From positions 13,847 to 77,846 of the forward strand of contig DEAL01000033.1 of assembly GCA_002346745.1 (NCBI GenBank): a stretch of 64,000 bases of DNA, written 5' to 3'. The stretch is from Candidatus Neomicrothrix sp. UBA2983 (GTDB lineage: Bacteria > Actinomycetota > Acidimicrobiia > Acidimicrobiales > MedAcidi-G1). The translations under genes were made by a program, and so were the position numbers. The notes beneath the pieces were generated by a model that had not been told where the DNA came from, ran no database searches, and was given only the letters and a program-made list of their open reading frames with translations. This document shows, piece by piece, positions 32,075 to 40,307 of this stretch (position 1 is the first letter of the stretch; every line of letters starts with the position of its first letter).

Positions 32075-34855
32075 TCACGAGCACCCGCTGGTGGCGCCGC
32101 AGTCGGTGCACACGTAGCAGGACCCCGCACGGCGCATCGACACGCCGCAGGTCATGCACAGCGGGGCGTCGGCGCTGCCGGTCGAGCCGCCGTCCGCCAA
32201 CTGGGCGGCGAACTGGCCGGCCGACGGGACCGAGGGTGGGTCGGGCGGCACGTCGTGACCCTGGCGGGTCTCGGTGGCCGTCTCCTCCACCCCGGGCAGG
32301 GTGGGCTGGCTACGCTCCCCCGTGGTGAGGATGTTGAGTTCGGCCCGCTCGGCCGGGGTCAGGTACTCAACGGCCAGCCGGCGGAACAGGTAGTCGATGA
32401 TACTGGTGGCGATCCGCAGGTCGGGATCGTCGGTCATGCCGGCCGGCTCGAAGCGCATGCCGGTGAAGGCCTCGACGAAGGCCCGCAAGGGCACGCCGTA
32501 CTGCAGCCCGTGGCTGAGCGAGATGGCGAAGGCGTCCATGATCCCGGCGAGGGTCGAACCCTGCTTGGACACCCGGACGAAGATCTCGCCCGGACGGCCA
32601 TCCTCGTACTCGCCGACCGTCACGAAGCCCTTGCAGTCGGCGACCCGGAACTCGAAGGTCCGCGATCGGCGGGAGCGTGGGAGGCGGCGGCGGACCGGTT
32701 CGGCCGACGCCACCGAGGCGACGGCGTCGGCGACGGTCTCCGCTGCCGACTGCTCGGTGCCCGAGGCGAGCGGCTGGCCGACCTTGCAGTTGTCGCGGTA
32801 GATGGCGACCGCCTTGAGGCCGAGGCGCCACGATTCCATGAACAGCTCCTCGACGTCGTCGACGGAGACGTCCTCGGGCATGTTGCAGGTCTTCGAGATG
32901 GCGCCCGACAGGAACGGCTGGACCGCTCCCATCATCCGGATGTGGCCCAGGTGGTGGATGGCGTGGTCGCCCATGGAGGTGGCGAACACGTCGGCGTGGT
33001 CGGGATCGAGGGCGTCGCAGCCGGCCACCGAGTGCTCGCGGTCAATGTGGTCGACGATGGCGGCGGCCGCCTCCTCGTCGTACCCCAGCCGCTCCAGCGC
33101 CCGTGGCACGGTGCGGTTGACGATGGACATGGTGCCGCCGCCGACGAGGCGCTTGGTCTTGACCAGCCCCAGGTCGGGTTCGATGCCGGTGGTGTCGCAG
33201 TCCATGAGCAGGCCGATGGTGCCGGTGGGGGCCAGCACGGTCGCCTGGCTGTTGCGGACGCCGACCCGCTGGGCGAGGGCGCAGGCCTCGAACCAGGCCT
33301 CGCGGCTGGCCGCCACGAGGACCGGTGCGGCGTCGTCGACGAGCAACTCGGCTGCCTCGCGGTGCTGGTCGAGCACCCGCAGCATCGGCTCGCGGTTGGC
33401 CTCGTAGCCGGCGAATGGGCCCAGCCGGTCGGCCAGGCGGGCCGAGGTGCGGTAGGCGTGGCCGGTCATGAGCGAGGTGATGGCGGCGGCGACCGAGCGG
33501 CCCCCGTCGCTGTCGTAGGGCAGGCCCAGCGCCATGAGGAGCGCGCCCAGATTGGCGTACCCGAGTCCCAGCTGCCGAAATGCCCTGGTGGTCTCGGCGA
33601 TGGGCTCGGTCGGGTAGTCGGCGTTGCCGACGAGGATCTCCTGGGCGGTGAACACCACCTCGACGGCGTGCCGGAACCCGTCGACGTCGAACCCGCCGAT
33701 GGCGTCGGTGTCGCCGTCGTGTTCGCCGAGGAACGCCAGCAGGTTCAGGCTGGCCAGATTGCACGCCGAGTTTTCGAGATGGACATACTCGCTGCAAGGG
33801 TTGCTTGCCGTGATTCGGCCCGTGTTGGACGCCGTGTGCCAGTGGTTGATGGTGGTGTCGAACTGCAGGCCCGGGTCGGCGCACTCCCAGGCCGCCTCGG
33901 CCACCTGGCGGAACAGCCGGCGGGCCCGCAGGGTGTCGATTACCGCGCCGTCGGTGCGAGCGGTGAGGTCCCAGTCGCCGTCGTCGACGACCGCCTGCAT
34001 GAACTCGTCGGTGACCCGGACCGAGTTGTTGGCGTTCTGGTACTGGATGGAGTGGGCGTCGGAGCCGTCGAGGCCGACCTCGAAGCCGGCCGCCTCGAGG
34101 GCCCGCAGCTTGTGCTCCTCGCGGGCCTTGCACCAGACGAACTCCTCGACGTCGGGGTGGTCGGCGTCGAGGACGACCATCTTGGCGGCCCGCCGGGTCT
34201 TGCCGCCGCTCTTGATGGTGCCCGCCGAGGCGTCGGCGCCCCGCATGAAGCTGACCGGGCCACTGGCGGTGCCGCCGCCCCGCAGCGACTCGCGCGAGGA
34301 GCGGATGCGGCTGAGGTTGACGCCGGCGCCCGAGCCGCCCTTGAAGATGACCCCCTCCTCCACGTACCAGTTGAGGATGGACGTCATCTCGTCGTCGACC
34401 GAGAGGATGAAGCAGGCCGACGCCTGCTGGGGGGTGTCGGGGACGCCGATGTTGAACCAGACCGGCGAGTTGAAGGCGGCCTTCTGGGTGACGATCAGGT
34501 GCTTGAGCTCGTCCGCGAAGGCGGCGGCCTCGTCGCCGTCGGCGAAGTAGCCGTCGCGGGCACCCCAGGCGGCGATGGTGTCGACGACGCGGTCGGCCAC
34601 CTGGCGCAGCGACGACTCCCGCTCGGGCGTGCCGAGGGTCCCCCGGAAGTACTTCTGGGCGAGGATGTTGGTGGCGTTGACCGACCAGCCGGCCGGCACC
34701 TCGACGTCGAGCTGCTCGAACGCCACCGAGCCGTCGCGGTGGTCGACCAGCCGGGCGTCGCGCCACTCCCACTCGACGGCGCCATAGGGGTGCGTGCCGG
34801 CCTCGGTGAACACCCGGCGGATGCCGAGAACCCCGCGCTCGGGAAGCATGGTCAT
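32075..34855 (-). CDS. nrdJ: Adenosylcobalamin-dependent (class II) ribonucleotide reductase
   Basis: A 926-residue class II ribonucleotide reductase that makes deoxynucleotides with coenzyme B12. The catalytic barrel shows KAAFNSPVWFNIG, FKGGSGAGVNLSRIRSS and ASNPCSEYVHLENSACNLAS. A C-terminal insertion and a zinc-ribbon tail follow, ending CMTCGVSMRRAGSCYVCTDC, whose cysteines likely shuttle electrons from thioredoxin. Size and domain order match the long actinobacterial NrdJ. The start chosen is the ATG at 34855, with GAGGAGC eight bases upstream. Upstream lie a TAGGGT -10 hexamer and a cluster of DnaA-box-like sites. I found no cobalamin riboswitch core and no NrdR box in the 260-base intergenic stretch. 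Confidence 0.95.
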   Translation of the reverse strand: MTMLPERGVLGIRRVFTEAGTHPYGAVEWEWRDARLVDHRDGSVAFEQLDVEVPAGWSVNATNILAQKYFRGTLGTPERESSLRQVADRVVDTIAAWGARDGYFADGDEAAAFADELKHLIVTQKAAFNSPVWFNIGVPDTPQQASACFILSVDDEMTSILNWYVEEGVIFKGGSGAGVNLSRIRSSRESLRGGGTASGPVSFMRGADASAGTIKSGGKTRRAAKMVVLDADHPDVEEFVWCKAREEHKLRALEAAGFEVGLDGSDAHSIQYQNANNSVRVTDEFMQAVVDDGDWDLTARTDGAVIDTLRARRLFRQVAEAAWECADPGLQFDTTINHWHTASNTGRITASNPCSEYVHLENSACNLASLNLLAFLGEHDGDTDAIGGFDVDGFRHAVEVVFTAQEILVGNADYPTEPIAETTRAFRQLGLGYANLGALLMALGLPYDSDGGRSVAAAITSLMTGHAYRTSARLADRLGPFAGYEANREPMLRVLDQHREAAELLVDDAAPVLVAASREAWFEACALAQRVGVRNSQATVLAPTGTIGLLMDCDTTGIEPDLGLVKTKRLVGGGTMSIVNRTVPRALERLGYDEEAAAAIVDHIDREHSVAGCDALDPDHADVFATSMGDHAIHHLGHIRMMGAVQPFLSGAISKTCNMPEDVSVDDVEELFMESWRLGLKAVAIYRDNCKVGQPLASGTEQSAAETVADAVASVASAEPVRRRLPRSRRSRTFEFRVADCKGFVTVGEYEDGRPGEIFVRVSKQGSTLAGIMDAFAISLSHGLQYGVPLRAFVEAFTGMRFEPAGMTDDPDLRIATSIIDYLFRRLAVEYLTPAERAELNILTTGERSQPTLPGVEETATETRQGHDVPPDPPSVPSAGQFAAQLADGGSTGSADAPLCMTCGVSMRRAGSCYVCTDCGATSGCS

Positions 34856-34943
34856 GTCAGGTGCTCCTCGTGTCCCGTTGGCGCCGCCAGCGTGCGGACG
34901 GGGTGTGACGGTCTCCCTGGCCGACGGTCCCGTCCAGACGGCC

Positions 34944-34949
34944 ACCCTA
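34944..34949 (-). promoter_or_regulatory. -10 hexamer of the nrdJ promoter
   Basis: TAGGGT on the minus strand predicts a start near 34937 and a leader of about 80 nt ending in a good Shine-Dalgarno. The upstream flank holds the DnaA-box-like cluster. Confidence 0.45.
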
Positions 34950-34961
34950 GGGAGGGTGCCC

Positions 34962-35031
34962 TGTGGACGGGAAGGGCACGAGTTGTGGAAATGCCGGTGG
35001 ACGACGGGCACCTTGTCCACAGCCGTCCACA
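34962..35031. promoter_or_regulatory. Cluster of four DnaA-box-like 9-mers between nrdJ and the RibD-like gene
   Basis: The sites are CCGTCCACA (minus, 34962-34970), ATTTCCACA (minus, 34984-34992), TTGTCCACA (plus, 35013-35021) and CCGTCCACA (plus, 35023-35031). TTGTCCACA is the strong actinobacterial DnaA box; the others differ at one or two positions. They flank the nrdJ promoter. DnaA control of nrd genes is known in Escherichia coli; here it is inference. Confidence 0.5.
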
Positions 35032-35103
35032 GGCGGTGCGTCCCCGGCCAGCGCCCATGACGGTCCCGCGGTTCCGGCCGATCGCCGTCGGGGTGGCGCC
35101 GGG

Positions 35104-35109
35104 TACGGT
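35104..35109 (+). promoter_or_regulatory. -10 hexamer of leaderless promoter for the RibD-like gene
   Basis: TACGGT is followed by exactly six bases and then GTG at 35116, which is the start used for the RibD-like protein. Confidence 0.58.
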
Positions 35110-35115
35110 CGGGGC

Positions 35116-35880
35116 GTGCAGCGACTCCTTCCCACCGGGGATCCACCCGACGGACCCACCTCGGTGGACCCCGTGGCGTCCTACCACGACCCCGAACGCC
35201 CCGCCCCGGGTGCCCGGCCGTGGGTGCTCGTGAACATGGTCGCCTCGGTGGACGGGGCGACCGCCGTGGACGGCCGCTCGGGGCCGCTGGGCGGCGACGC
35301 CGACCGGTCGCTCCTGGGGATCCTGCGGGGGCTCGCCGACGTGGTACTGGTGGGCGCCGGCACGGTGCGTGCCGAGGGCTACGGCCCACCCCGCACGCCC
35401 CCGACGCCCGTGGCCGAACGCCGGACGGCCCGGAACCAGGCCCCCAGGCCGCGCCTGGCGGTCATGTCGGGTCGCCTCGACCTCGACCCGGCGGCACCGC
35501 TGTTCACCGGCGGCGACCCGTCCGACCCGCCGCCGCTGGTGTACACCACCTCGGCGGCCCGGGCCGAGCGGCTCGCGGCCCTGGCCGGCGTGGCGGAGGT
35601 GGTGGTGGCCGACGGCGAGCGCGTCGAGCCGACGTGGCTGCTGGCCGACCTGCACGCCCGTGGCGCCGGCACCGTCGTGTGCGAGGGCGGGCCGGGCCTC
35701 AACGGCCAGCTGGCACGGGCCGGGCTGGTGGACGAGTGGTGCGTGACGGTGTCGCCCCGTCTGGTCGGCGGCGGGGCGGGCCTGCTGGCAGGGCCACCGG
35801 TCACCTCGCCGCTGCCGCTGCGCCTGGCCCACGTGCTGGCCGAGGACGGCTTCCTCTTCTGCCGCTGGCTGGCCGGCTGA
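35116..35880 (+). CDS. RibD C-terminal-domain (pyrimidine/dihydrofolate reductase-fold) protein
   Basis: A 254-residue NADPH-dependent reductase of the RibD_C/DHFR-like fold. The nucleotide and substrate regions read WVLVNMVASVDGATAVDG, LADVVLVGAGTVRAEGYG and VVCEGGPGLNGQLARAGLVDE. It lacks the deaminase domain of bifunctional RibD. Related stand-alone proteins in actinobacteria are annotated as riboflavin or pteridine reductases, but no other rib gene is near, so the pathway is uncertain. The GTG at 35116 is preferred over upstream codons because of its leaderless promoter and because it gives a normal-length N-terminus. Confidence 0.85.
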   Translation: MQRLLPTGDPPDGPTSVDPVASYHDPERPAPGARPWVLVNMVASVDGATAVDGRSGPLGGDADRSLLGILRGLADVVLVGAGTVRAEGYGPPRTPPTPVAERRTARNQAPRPRLAVMSGRLDLDPAAPLFTGGDPSDPPPLVYTTSAARAERLAALAGVAEVVVADGERVEPTWLLADLHARGAGTVVCEGGPGLNGQLARAGLVDEWCVTVSPRLVGGGAGLLAGPPVTSPLPLRLAHVLAEDGFLFCRWLAG

Positions 35881-35886
35881 CCGGGA

Positions 35887-35902
35887 GGCGGCGCCCGCCG
35901 CC
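35887..35902. terminator. Possible bidirectional hairpin between convergent genes
   Basis: GGCGGC-GCCC-GCCGCC forms a 6-bp perfect stem in the 60-base gap between the RibD-like and LysM genes. There is no U tract on either strand, so termination is only a guess from position. Confidence 0.3.
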
Positions 35903-35940
35903 GAGGTGGCCGAGGGGAGGGCGCGCGACCCCGTGGGCAC

Positions 35941-36309
35941 TCAGCCCACCGGGAGCACGATCCGCTGGCCGGGCTGGAGGAGTGCGCCGCCGGTGACCTC
36001 GGCGAGGCGGTCGACCGTGTGGCGCCGGTCGACCCCGGCGGGCGTGAAGCGCTCGGCGATGGCCCAGAGGGTGTCGCCGGGCTGCACCACGTAGACGACG
36101 GGCTCCCCCGCCGCGCCGGCGGGCGTGGTGCCGGGCGTGCCGGTGACCCGGCCCGCCAGTTCGCCGGCGACGAGGGTGGTGCAGAACACCAGGGCGGCAA
36201 CCAGGAGCACCGCCACCAGTCGGCGTCGCCGGTACACGTGGGCGGGCACGGGCCGCACCGATCCCCGGACGGCGGCCAGGGACTCGAGGGGAAGCATCGT
36301 CGTGGTCAT
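35941..36309 (-). CDS. SOS-inducible LysM membrane protein, YneA/DivS/Rv2719c-like division inhibitor
   Basis: A 122-residue protein with a short basic cytoplasmic N-terminus, one membrane segment at about residues 31-50 and an external LysM domain at about 71-120 (YVVQPGDTLWAIAERF). It is divergent from lexA and its promoter contains a perfect LexA box. That arrangement and domain order match Bacillus YneA, Corynebacterium DivS and M. tuberculosis Rv2719c, which delay cell division during DNA damage. The specific function is inferred from context and architecture. ATG at 36309 is preceded by GAGGATGAGG. Confidence 0.85.
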   Translation of the reverse strand: MTTTMLPLESLAAVRGSVRPVPAHVYRRRRLVAVLLVAALVFCTTLVAGELAGRVTGTPGTTPAGAAGEPVVYVVQPGDTLWAIAERFTPAGVDRRHTVDRLAEVTGGALLQPGQRIVLPVG

Positions 36310-36349
36310 GGCCTCATCCTCTCCATGGGGTGTGACAGTGCTGGGGTGC

Positions 36350-36378
36350 TTGACATGGAACGCCTGTTCGGAGAACAT
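36350..36378 (+). promoter_or_regulatory. lexA promoter with LexA operator in the spacer
   Basis: A perfect TTGACA at 36350-36355 and GAACAT at 36373-36378 are 17 bases apart. The LexA box at 36357-36370 fills the spacer, so LexA and RNA polymerase cannot bind together. The predicted leader is about 107 nt. Confidence 0.6.
36357..36370. promoter_or_regulatory. LexA (SOS) box 4, one mismatch
   Basis: GGAACGCCTGTTCG differs at one position from the CGAAC-N4-GTTCG consensus of Gram-positive LexA. It lies in the spacer of the lexA promoter. Confidence 0.7.
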
Positions 36379-36385
36379 ATGTCCG
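36372..36385. promoter_or_regulatory. LexA (SOS) box 3, two mismatches
   Basis: AGAACATATGTCCG is a weaker match, placed exactly 15 bases from the boxes on either side, which supports cooperative binding. Confidence 0.5.
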
Positions 36386-36386
36386 A

Positions 36387-36400
36387 CGAACATCCGTTCG
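36387..36400. promoter_or_regulatory. LexA (SOS) box 2, perfect half-sites
   Basis: CGAACATCCGTTCG has both consensus half-sites and lies between the lexA and LysM-gene promoters. Confidence 0.82.
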
Positions 36401-36408
36401 ATACCATC

Positions 36409-36436
36409 ACACTATCGAACAGATGTTCGATGTCAA
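36409..36436 (-). promoter_or_regulatory. Promoter of the LysM division-inhibitor gene with LexA operator in the spacer
   Basis: On the minus strand a perfect TTGACA (36431-36436) and TAGTGT (36409-36414) are separated by 16 bases. LexA box 1 lies entirely within that spacer. Confidence 0.72.
36416..36429. promoter_or_regulatory. LexA (SOS) box 1, perfect half-sites
   Basis: CGAACAGATGTTCG is a full consensus operator inside the LysM-gene promoter spacer and just upstream of the lexA transcript region. Confidence 0.88.
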
Positions 36437-36491
36437 CCCCCAATCGACGATCGCCCAAAAGCCAGACCGCCCCGATCGAGGGAGCCACACC

Positions 36492-37133
36492 ATGACCGAC
36501 ACCACGCTCACCGCCCGCCAGCGCCAGATCCTCGAACTCATCGACCAGCACTCCCGGACGCACGGCTATCCGCCATCGGTGCGCGAGATCGGCGAGGCCG
36601 TGGGGCTCACCTCCCCCTCCACGGTCCACTCCCACCTCGGCACCCTCCAGGACAAGGGCTACCTGAAGCGCGACCCCAGCAAGCCCCGAGCCATCGAGGT
36701 GTGCCTCGACCCGCAGTCCGGCGTCGCCGTCGAGCGCGGCGCCGTGCGACACGTACCCCTCGTCGGCGAGGTGGCGGCCGGCACCGACGTCCTGGCCGCC
36801 CAGAACATCACGGAGTCACTGCCGCTGCCCGCCGAGTTCACCGGCGACGGCGAACTTTTCATGCTGCAGGTGCGCGGCGACTCCATGATCGGGGCCGGCA
36901 TCTTCGCCGGCGACTACGTGGTCGTGCGCTCGCAGGCCACGGGCGACGACGGCGACCTGGTCGTGGCCGGCATCCCCGGCGAGGCCGACGAAGAGGCCAC
37001 GGTCAAGCACTTCCGCCGCGACGGCGCCGAGGTCGTGCTGGCGTCCGCCAACCCCGACTACCCCGACCTGCGCCACCCCGCCGACGAGGTCAAGGTCTTC
37101 GGCCGGGTGGTGACGGTCCTGCGCCGGCTCTGA
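36492..37133 (+). CDS. lexA: SOS repressor LexA
   Basis: A 213-residue LexA. The winged-helix DNA-binding domain includes PPSVREIGEAVGLTSPSTVH (residues 27-46). The self-cleavage site is Ala96-Gly97 in VGEVAAGTDV, and the protease dyad is Ser131 (RGDSMIGAGI) and Lys172 (ATVKHFRR). It represses DNA-damage genes until RecA filaments trigger its cleavage. It is divergent from the LysM division inhibitor, with four LexA boxes between them, so it is autoregulated. recA lies 9 kb away in the same window with its own box. Confidence 0.97.
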   Translation: MTDTTLTARQRQILELIDQHSRTHGYPPSVREIGEAVGLTSPSTVHSHLGTLQDKGYLKRDPSKPRAIEVCLDPQSGVAVERGAVRHVPLVGEVAAGTDVLAAQNITESLPLPAEFTGDGELFMLQVRGDSMIGAGIFAGDYVVVRSQATGDDGDLVVAGIPGEADEEATVKHFRRDGAEVVLASANPDYPDLRHPADEVKVFGRVVTVLRRL

Positions 37134-37170
37134 GCGCCGCGCCCCTCCCCCTCTGGGGGCCCGGCGCTCA
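37131..37170. terminator. Long inverted repeat at the end of lexA, probable bidirectional terminator
   Basis: TGAGCGCCG (37131-37139, starting with the lexA stop codon) pairs with CGGCGCTCA (37162-37170), with an inner CCCCC/GGGGG stem. It sits between convergent lexA and dapE. No U tract is present. Confidence 0.5.
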
Positions 37171-37203
37171 GACGCCAGCGACCGGATACCGAAACGGTTC
37201 GGT

Positions 37204-38268
37204 TCAGACGCCCTCGGCGAGCAGGGTGCGCAGCGCCTCGTAGCCCACCTCGAGCATCGAGCGTTCCAGGTGCTCGTCGGCCATGTGGGCCACGGCCGGG
37301 TCGCCCGGCCCCAGATTCACGGCCGGCACGCCGTGCTCGCTGAAGAACGCCACATCGGTCCAACCCAGCTTGGCCCGGACCTCGAGACCCGAGCGCTCCA
37401 CGAGCGACGCCAGGAGCGGATGTCCCATCCCGGGCTGCGCCGCCGGCCCATGGTCGACGAGCTCAACCGTGTCCCCTTCCTCGAGGAACGGGGCCATCAC
37501 GGCCCGCACGTGCGTCTCGGCCTCGTTCCCGGTGCGGTCGGGGGCGTAGCGGTGGTTGATCCGCAGCAGCACCTCGTCCGGGACCACGTTGCCCGACACC
37601 CCGCCCTCCACATGGACGGCCTGGAGGGCCTCTCGGTAGCGGCAGCCGTCGACCTCGGGCTCCCGGTGAGCGTAGGCGTCGAGGGCCCACAGCAGGGCGC
37701 CGGCCCGGTGGATGGCGTTGCGGCCCATCCAGGGCCGGGCCGTGTGGGCCCGCGTGCCCCGCAGCCGTACCTCGAAGCGCATCGTGCCCTGGCAGCCGGC
37801 CTCGACGGCGCCGGCGGTGGGCTCGCCGAGGATCGCCACGTCGCCCTCGAGCAAGTGGGGCACGGCGTCGAACAACTCGACCAGGCCGCTGTGCTCGCGG
37901 GCCACCTCTTCCCGGGCGTAGAACACCCAGGTCACGTCGACGGCCGGCTGGGCGACCGTGCGGGCCAACTCGAGCATCACCGCCAGGCCGCCCTTCATGT
38001 CGGCGGCGCCCAGCCCCCACAGCGTGTCGCCCTCGATCCGGGCACCCGCCGCCGCGTCACCCGGAACGGTGTCGGTGTGGCCGGCCAGCAACAACCGGTG
38101 CGGGCGGCCGAGGTCGGTGCGGGCCACGAGGTTGTCGCCCACCCGTTCGACGGCCAGGCCCGGCACGGTCCGCAACTCGTCCTCGAGGTGCGCCACGAGG
38201 GCGGCCTCCTCGAAGCTGACCGACGGGATGTCGACCAGTTCGGCGGTCAGGGCCAGGAGGTCGGTCAT
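37204..38268 (-). CDS. dapE: Succinyl-diaminopimelate desuccinylase
   Basis: A 354-residue M20-family metallohydrolase that removes succinate from N-succinyl-L,L-diaminopimelate. Zinc-site segments are LLLAGHTDTVPGD, GLGAADMKGGLAV and YAREEVAREHSGL, with a lid domain in the middle (RGTRAHTARPWMGRNAIH). The actinobacterial form of about 355 residues is matched in length. It lies 40 bases downstream of dapD, in the same direction and presumably the same transcript, which supports DapE over other M20 hydrolases. Confidence 0.93.
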   Translation of the reverse strand: MTDLLALTAELVDIPSVSFEEAALVAHLEDELRTVPGLAVERVGDNLVARTDLGRPHRLLLAGHTDTVPGDAAAGARIEGDTLWGLGAADMKGGLAVMLELARTVAQPAVDVTWVFYAREEVAREHSGLVELFDAVPHLLEGDVAILGEPTAGAVEAGCQGTMRFEVRLRGTRAHTARPWMGRNAIHRAGALLWALDAYAHREPEVDGCRYREALQAVHVEGGVSGNVVPDEVLLRINHRYAPDRTGNEAETHVRAVMAPFLEEGDTVELVDHGPAAQPGMGHPLLASLVERSGLEVRAKLGWTDVAFFSEHGVPAVNLGPGDPAVAHMADEHLERSMLEVGYEALRTLLAEGV

Positions 38269-38308
38269 CGGACGCGGTGGGTCGGGGCGGCTCGGGGCGG
38301 GAGCCGGC

Positions 38309-39130
<822 letters not shown>

Positions 39131-39137
39131 GGTCGAC

Positions 39138-39143
39138 AGGCTA
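39138..39143 (-). promoter_or_regulatory. -10 hexamer of leaderless promoter for dapD
   Basis: TAGCCT on the minus strand ends seven bases before the ATG at 39130, inside the 40-base dapC-dapD gap. Confidence 0.58.
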
Positions 39144-39170
39144 CCGACCGGCCCCTCGGGGCCCGCGTGG

Positions 39171-40307
39171 TTACGACGCGGCCGCGGCCCGCTCGGCGAC
39201 GAGGTCCAGGCGGTCGTCGGGCGCCACGACGGCGATGCGCACGTGACCGGAGCCCTGCGGCCCGTAGAACTCGCCGGGGCTGACCACGATCCCGAGCGTC
39301 TCCGCCAGGCGCCGGGTGAGCCCCCAGGCGTCACCATCGGGGGCGGCCACCCAGAGGTAGAAGCCCCCCTGGGGCAGCGTCGCCTCGATGCCGAGGCCCG
39401 CCAGCAGCTCCACGAGGAGCCGCATCCGCCGGAGGTAGCGGCCGGCCTGTGCCTCGACGTGCGCCTGGTCGCCGAGGGCGACCGCACCCGCCGCCTGGGC
39501 CGGGCCGGGGATCATGAAGCCCTGGTGCTTGCGGACCTCCCGCAGGTAGTGGACCAGTTCGGCGTCGCCGGCGTAGTAGCCGACCCGCAGGCCGGCCAGG
39601 TTGGAACGCTTCGAGAGGGAGTGGGCGGCCAGGACGCCGTCCGTGCCGTGCTGGAGGATCGAGCGCGGCGAACCGTCCCAGGTGAACTCGATGTAGCACT
39701 CGTCGCTCAGCACCGGCACGCCGCGTTCCCGACCCCAGGCGGCCGCGGCGGCGAGGTCGTCAAGTGCCCCGGCCGGGTTTCCGGGCGTGTTGACCCAGAG
39801 TCCGAGGGCGCGGGCGGCATCCGCCTCGTCGATGGCGGAGAGGTCGATGCGCCATTCGGCATCGACGGCCACCGGCACCGCTCGGCAACCCGCCAGCTCC
39901 GCGCCCATGGCGTACGACGGGTACGAGACCGCCGGGTAGAGGATGGTGTCGCGGCCGGGATCGCGCAGGCGCAGCACCTGGGGCAGGCCGACCACGAGTT
40001 CCTTGGTGCCCACACAGACCCCCACTGCAGCGGGCTCGAGTGACAGGCCGAGCCGCCGGTCAAACCAGCCGCACACGGCGCCCAGCAGGTCGGCGCTGCC
40101 CACCGACGGCGGATACGGCCGAGCCGGGTCGACCGCCGCCCCGAGGGCCGCGGCCACCACGTCGGGCACGGGGTCGCCCGGCGTGCCGATCGAGAGGTCG
40201 ACGGCGCCGCCGGGCAGCGCCGCGGCGGCTGCCCGCGCCTCGTCCAGCAGATCGTACGGATACGGCGGCGGGACGAAGCCCTTCCGGTCCCCCTGGTCCA
40301 CGCTCAC
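39171..40307 (-). CDS. dapC: Succinyldiaminopimelate transaminase
   Basis: A 378-residue fold-type I PLP aminotransferase. GLWVNTPGNPAGALDDL, the strand LSDECYIEFTWDG and the PLP lysine in AAHSLSKRSNLAGLRVGYY are diagnostic of the DapC/aspartate-transaminase group. It converts N-succinyl-2-amino-6-oxopimelate to succinyl-diaminopimelate using glutamate. Position between hflX and dapD-dapE strongly supports DapC. The GTG start overlaps the hflX stop by four bases (GTGA). Confidence 0.9.
   Translation of the reverse strand: MSVDQGDRKGFVPPPYPYDLLDEARAAAAALPGGAVDLSIGTPGDPVPDVVAAALGAAVDPARPYPPSVGSADLLGAVCGWFDRRLGLSLEPAAVGVCVGTKELVVGLPQVLRLRDPGRDTILYPAVSYPSYAMGAELAGCRAVPVAVDAEWRIDLSAIDEADAARALGLWVNTPGNPAGALDDLAAAAAWGRERGVPVLSDECYIEFTWDGSPRSILQHGTDGVLAAHSLSKRSNLAGLRVGYYAGDAELVHYLREVRKHQGFMIPGPAQAAGAVALGDQAHVEAQAGRYLRRMRLLVELLAGLGIEATLPQGGFYLWVAAPDGDAWGLTRRLAETLGIVVSPGEFYGPQGSGHVRIAVVAPDDRLDLVAERAAAAS

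Noticed and set aside
34962..35031. Replication origin from clustered DnaA boxes
   Set aside because: Only four sites, no AT-rich unwinding region and no dnaA, dnaN, rnpA or parAB nearby.
34856..35115. Cobalamin riboswitch ahead of nrdJ
   Set aside because: I looked for a B12-box core and associated stems on the minus strand and saw none; the region instead has DnaA-box-like sites.
31790..35233. Plus-strand open frame of 1147 codons antisense to nrdJ
   Set aside because: Composition (runs of Gly/Val/Asp/Arg) is that of a shadow frame in GC-rich DNA; the minus strand encodes a full NrdJ and thymidine kinase with all motifs.
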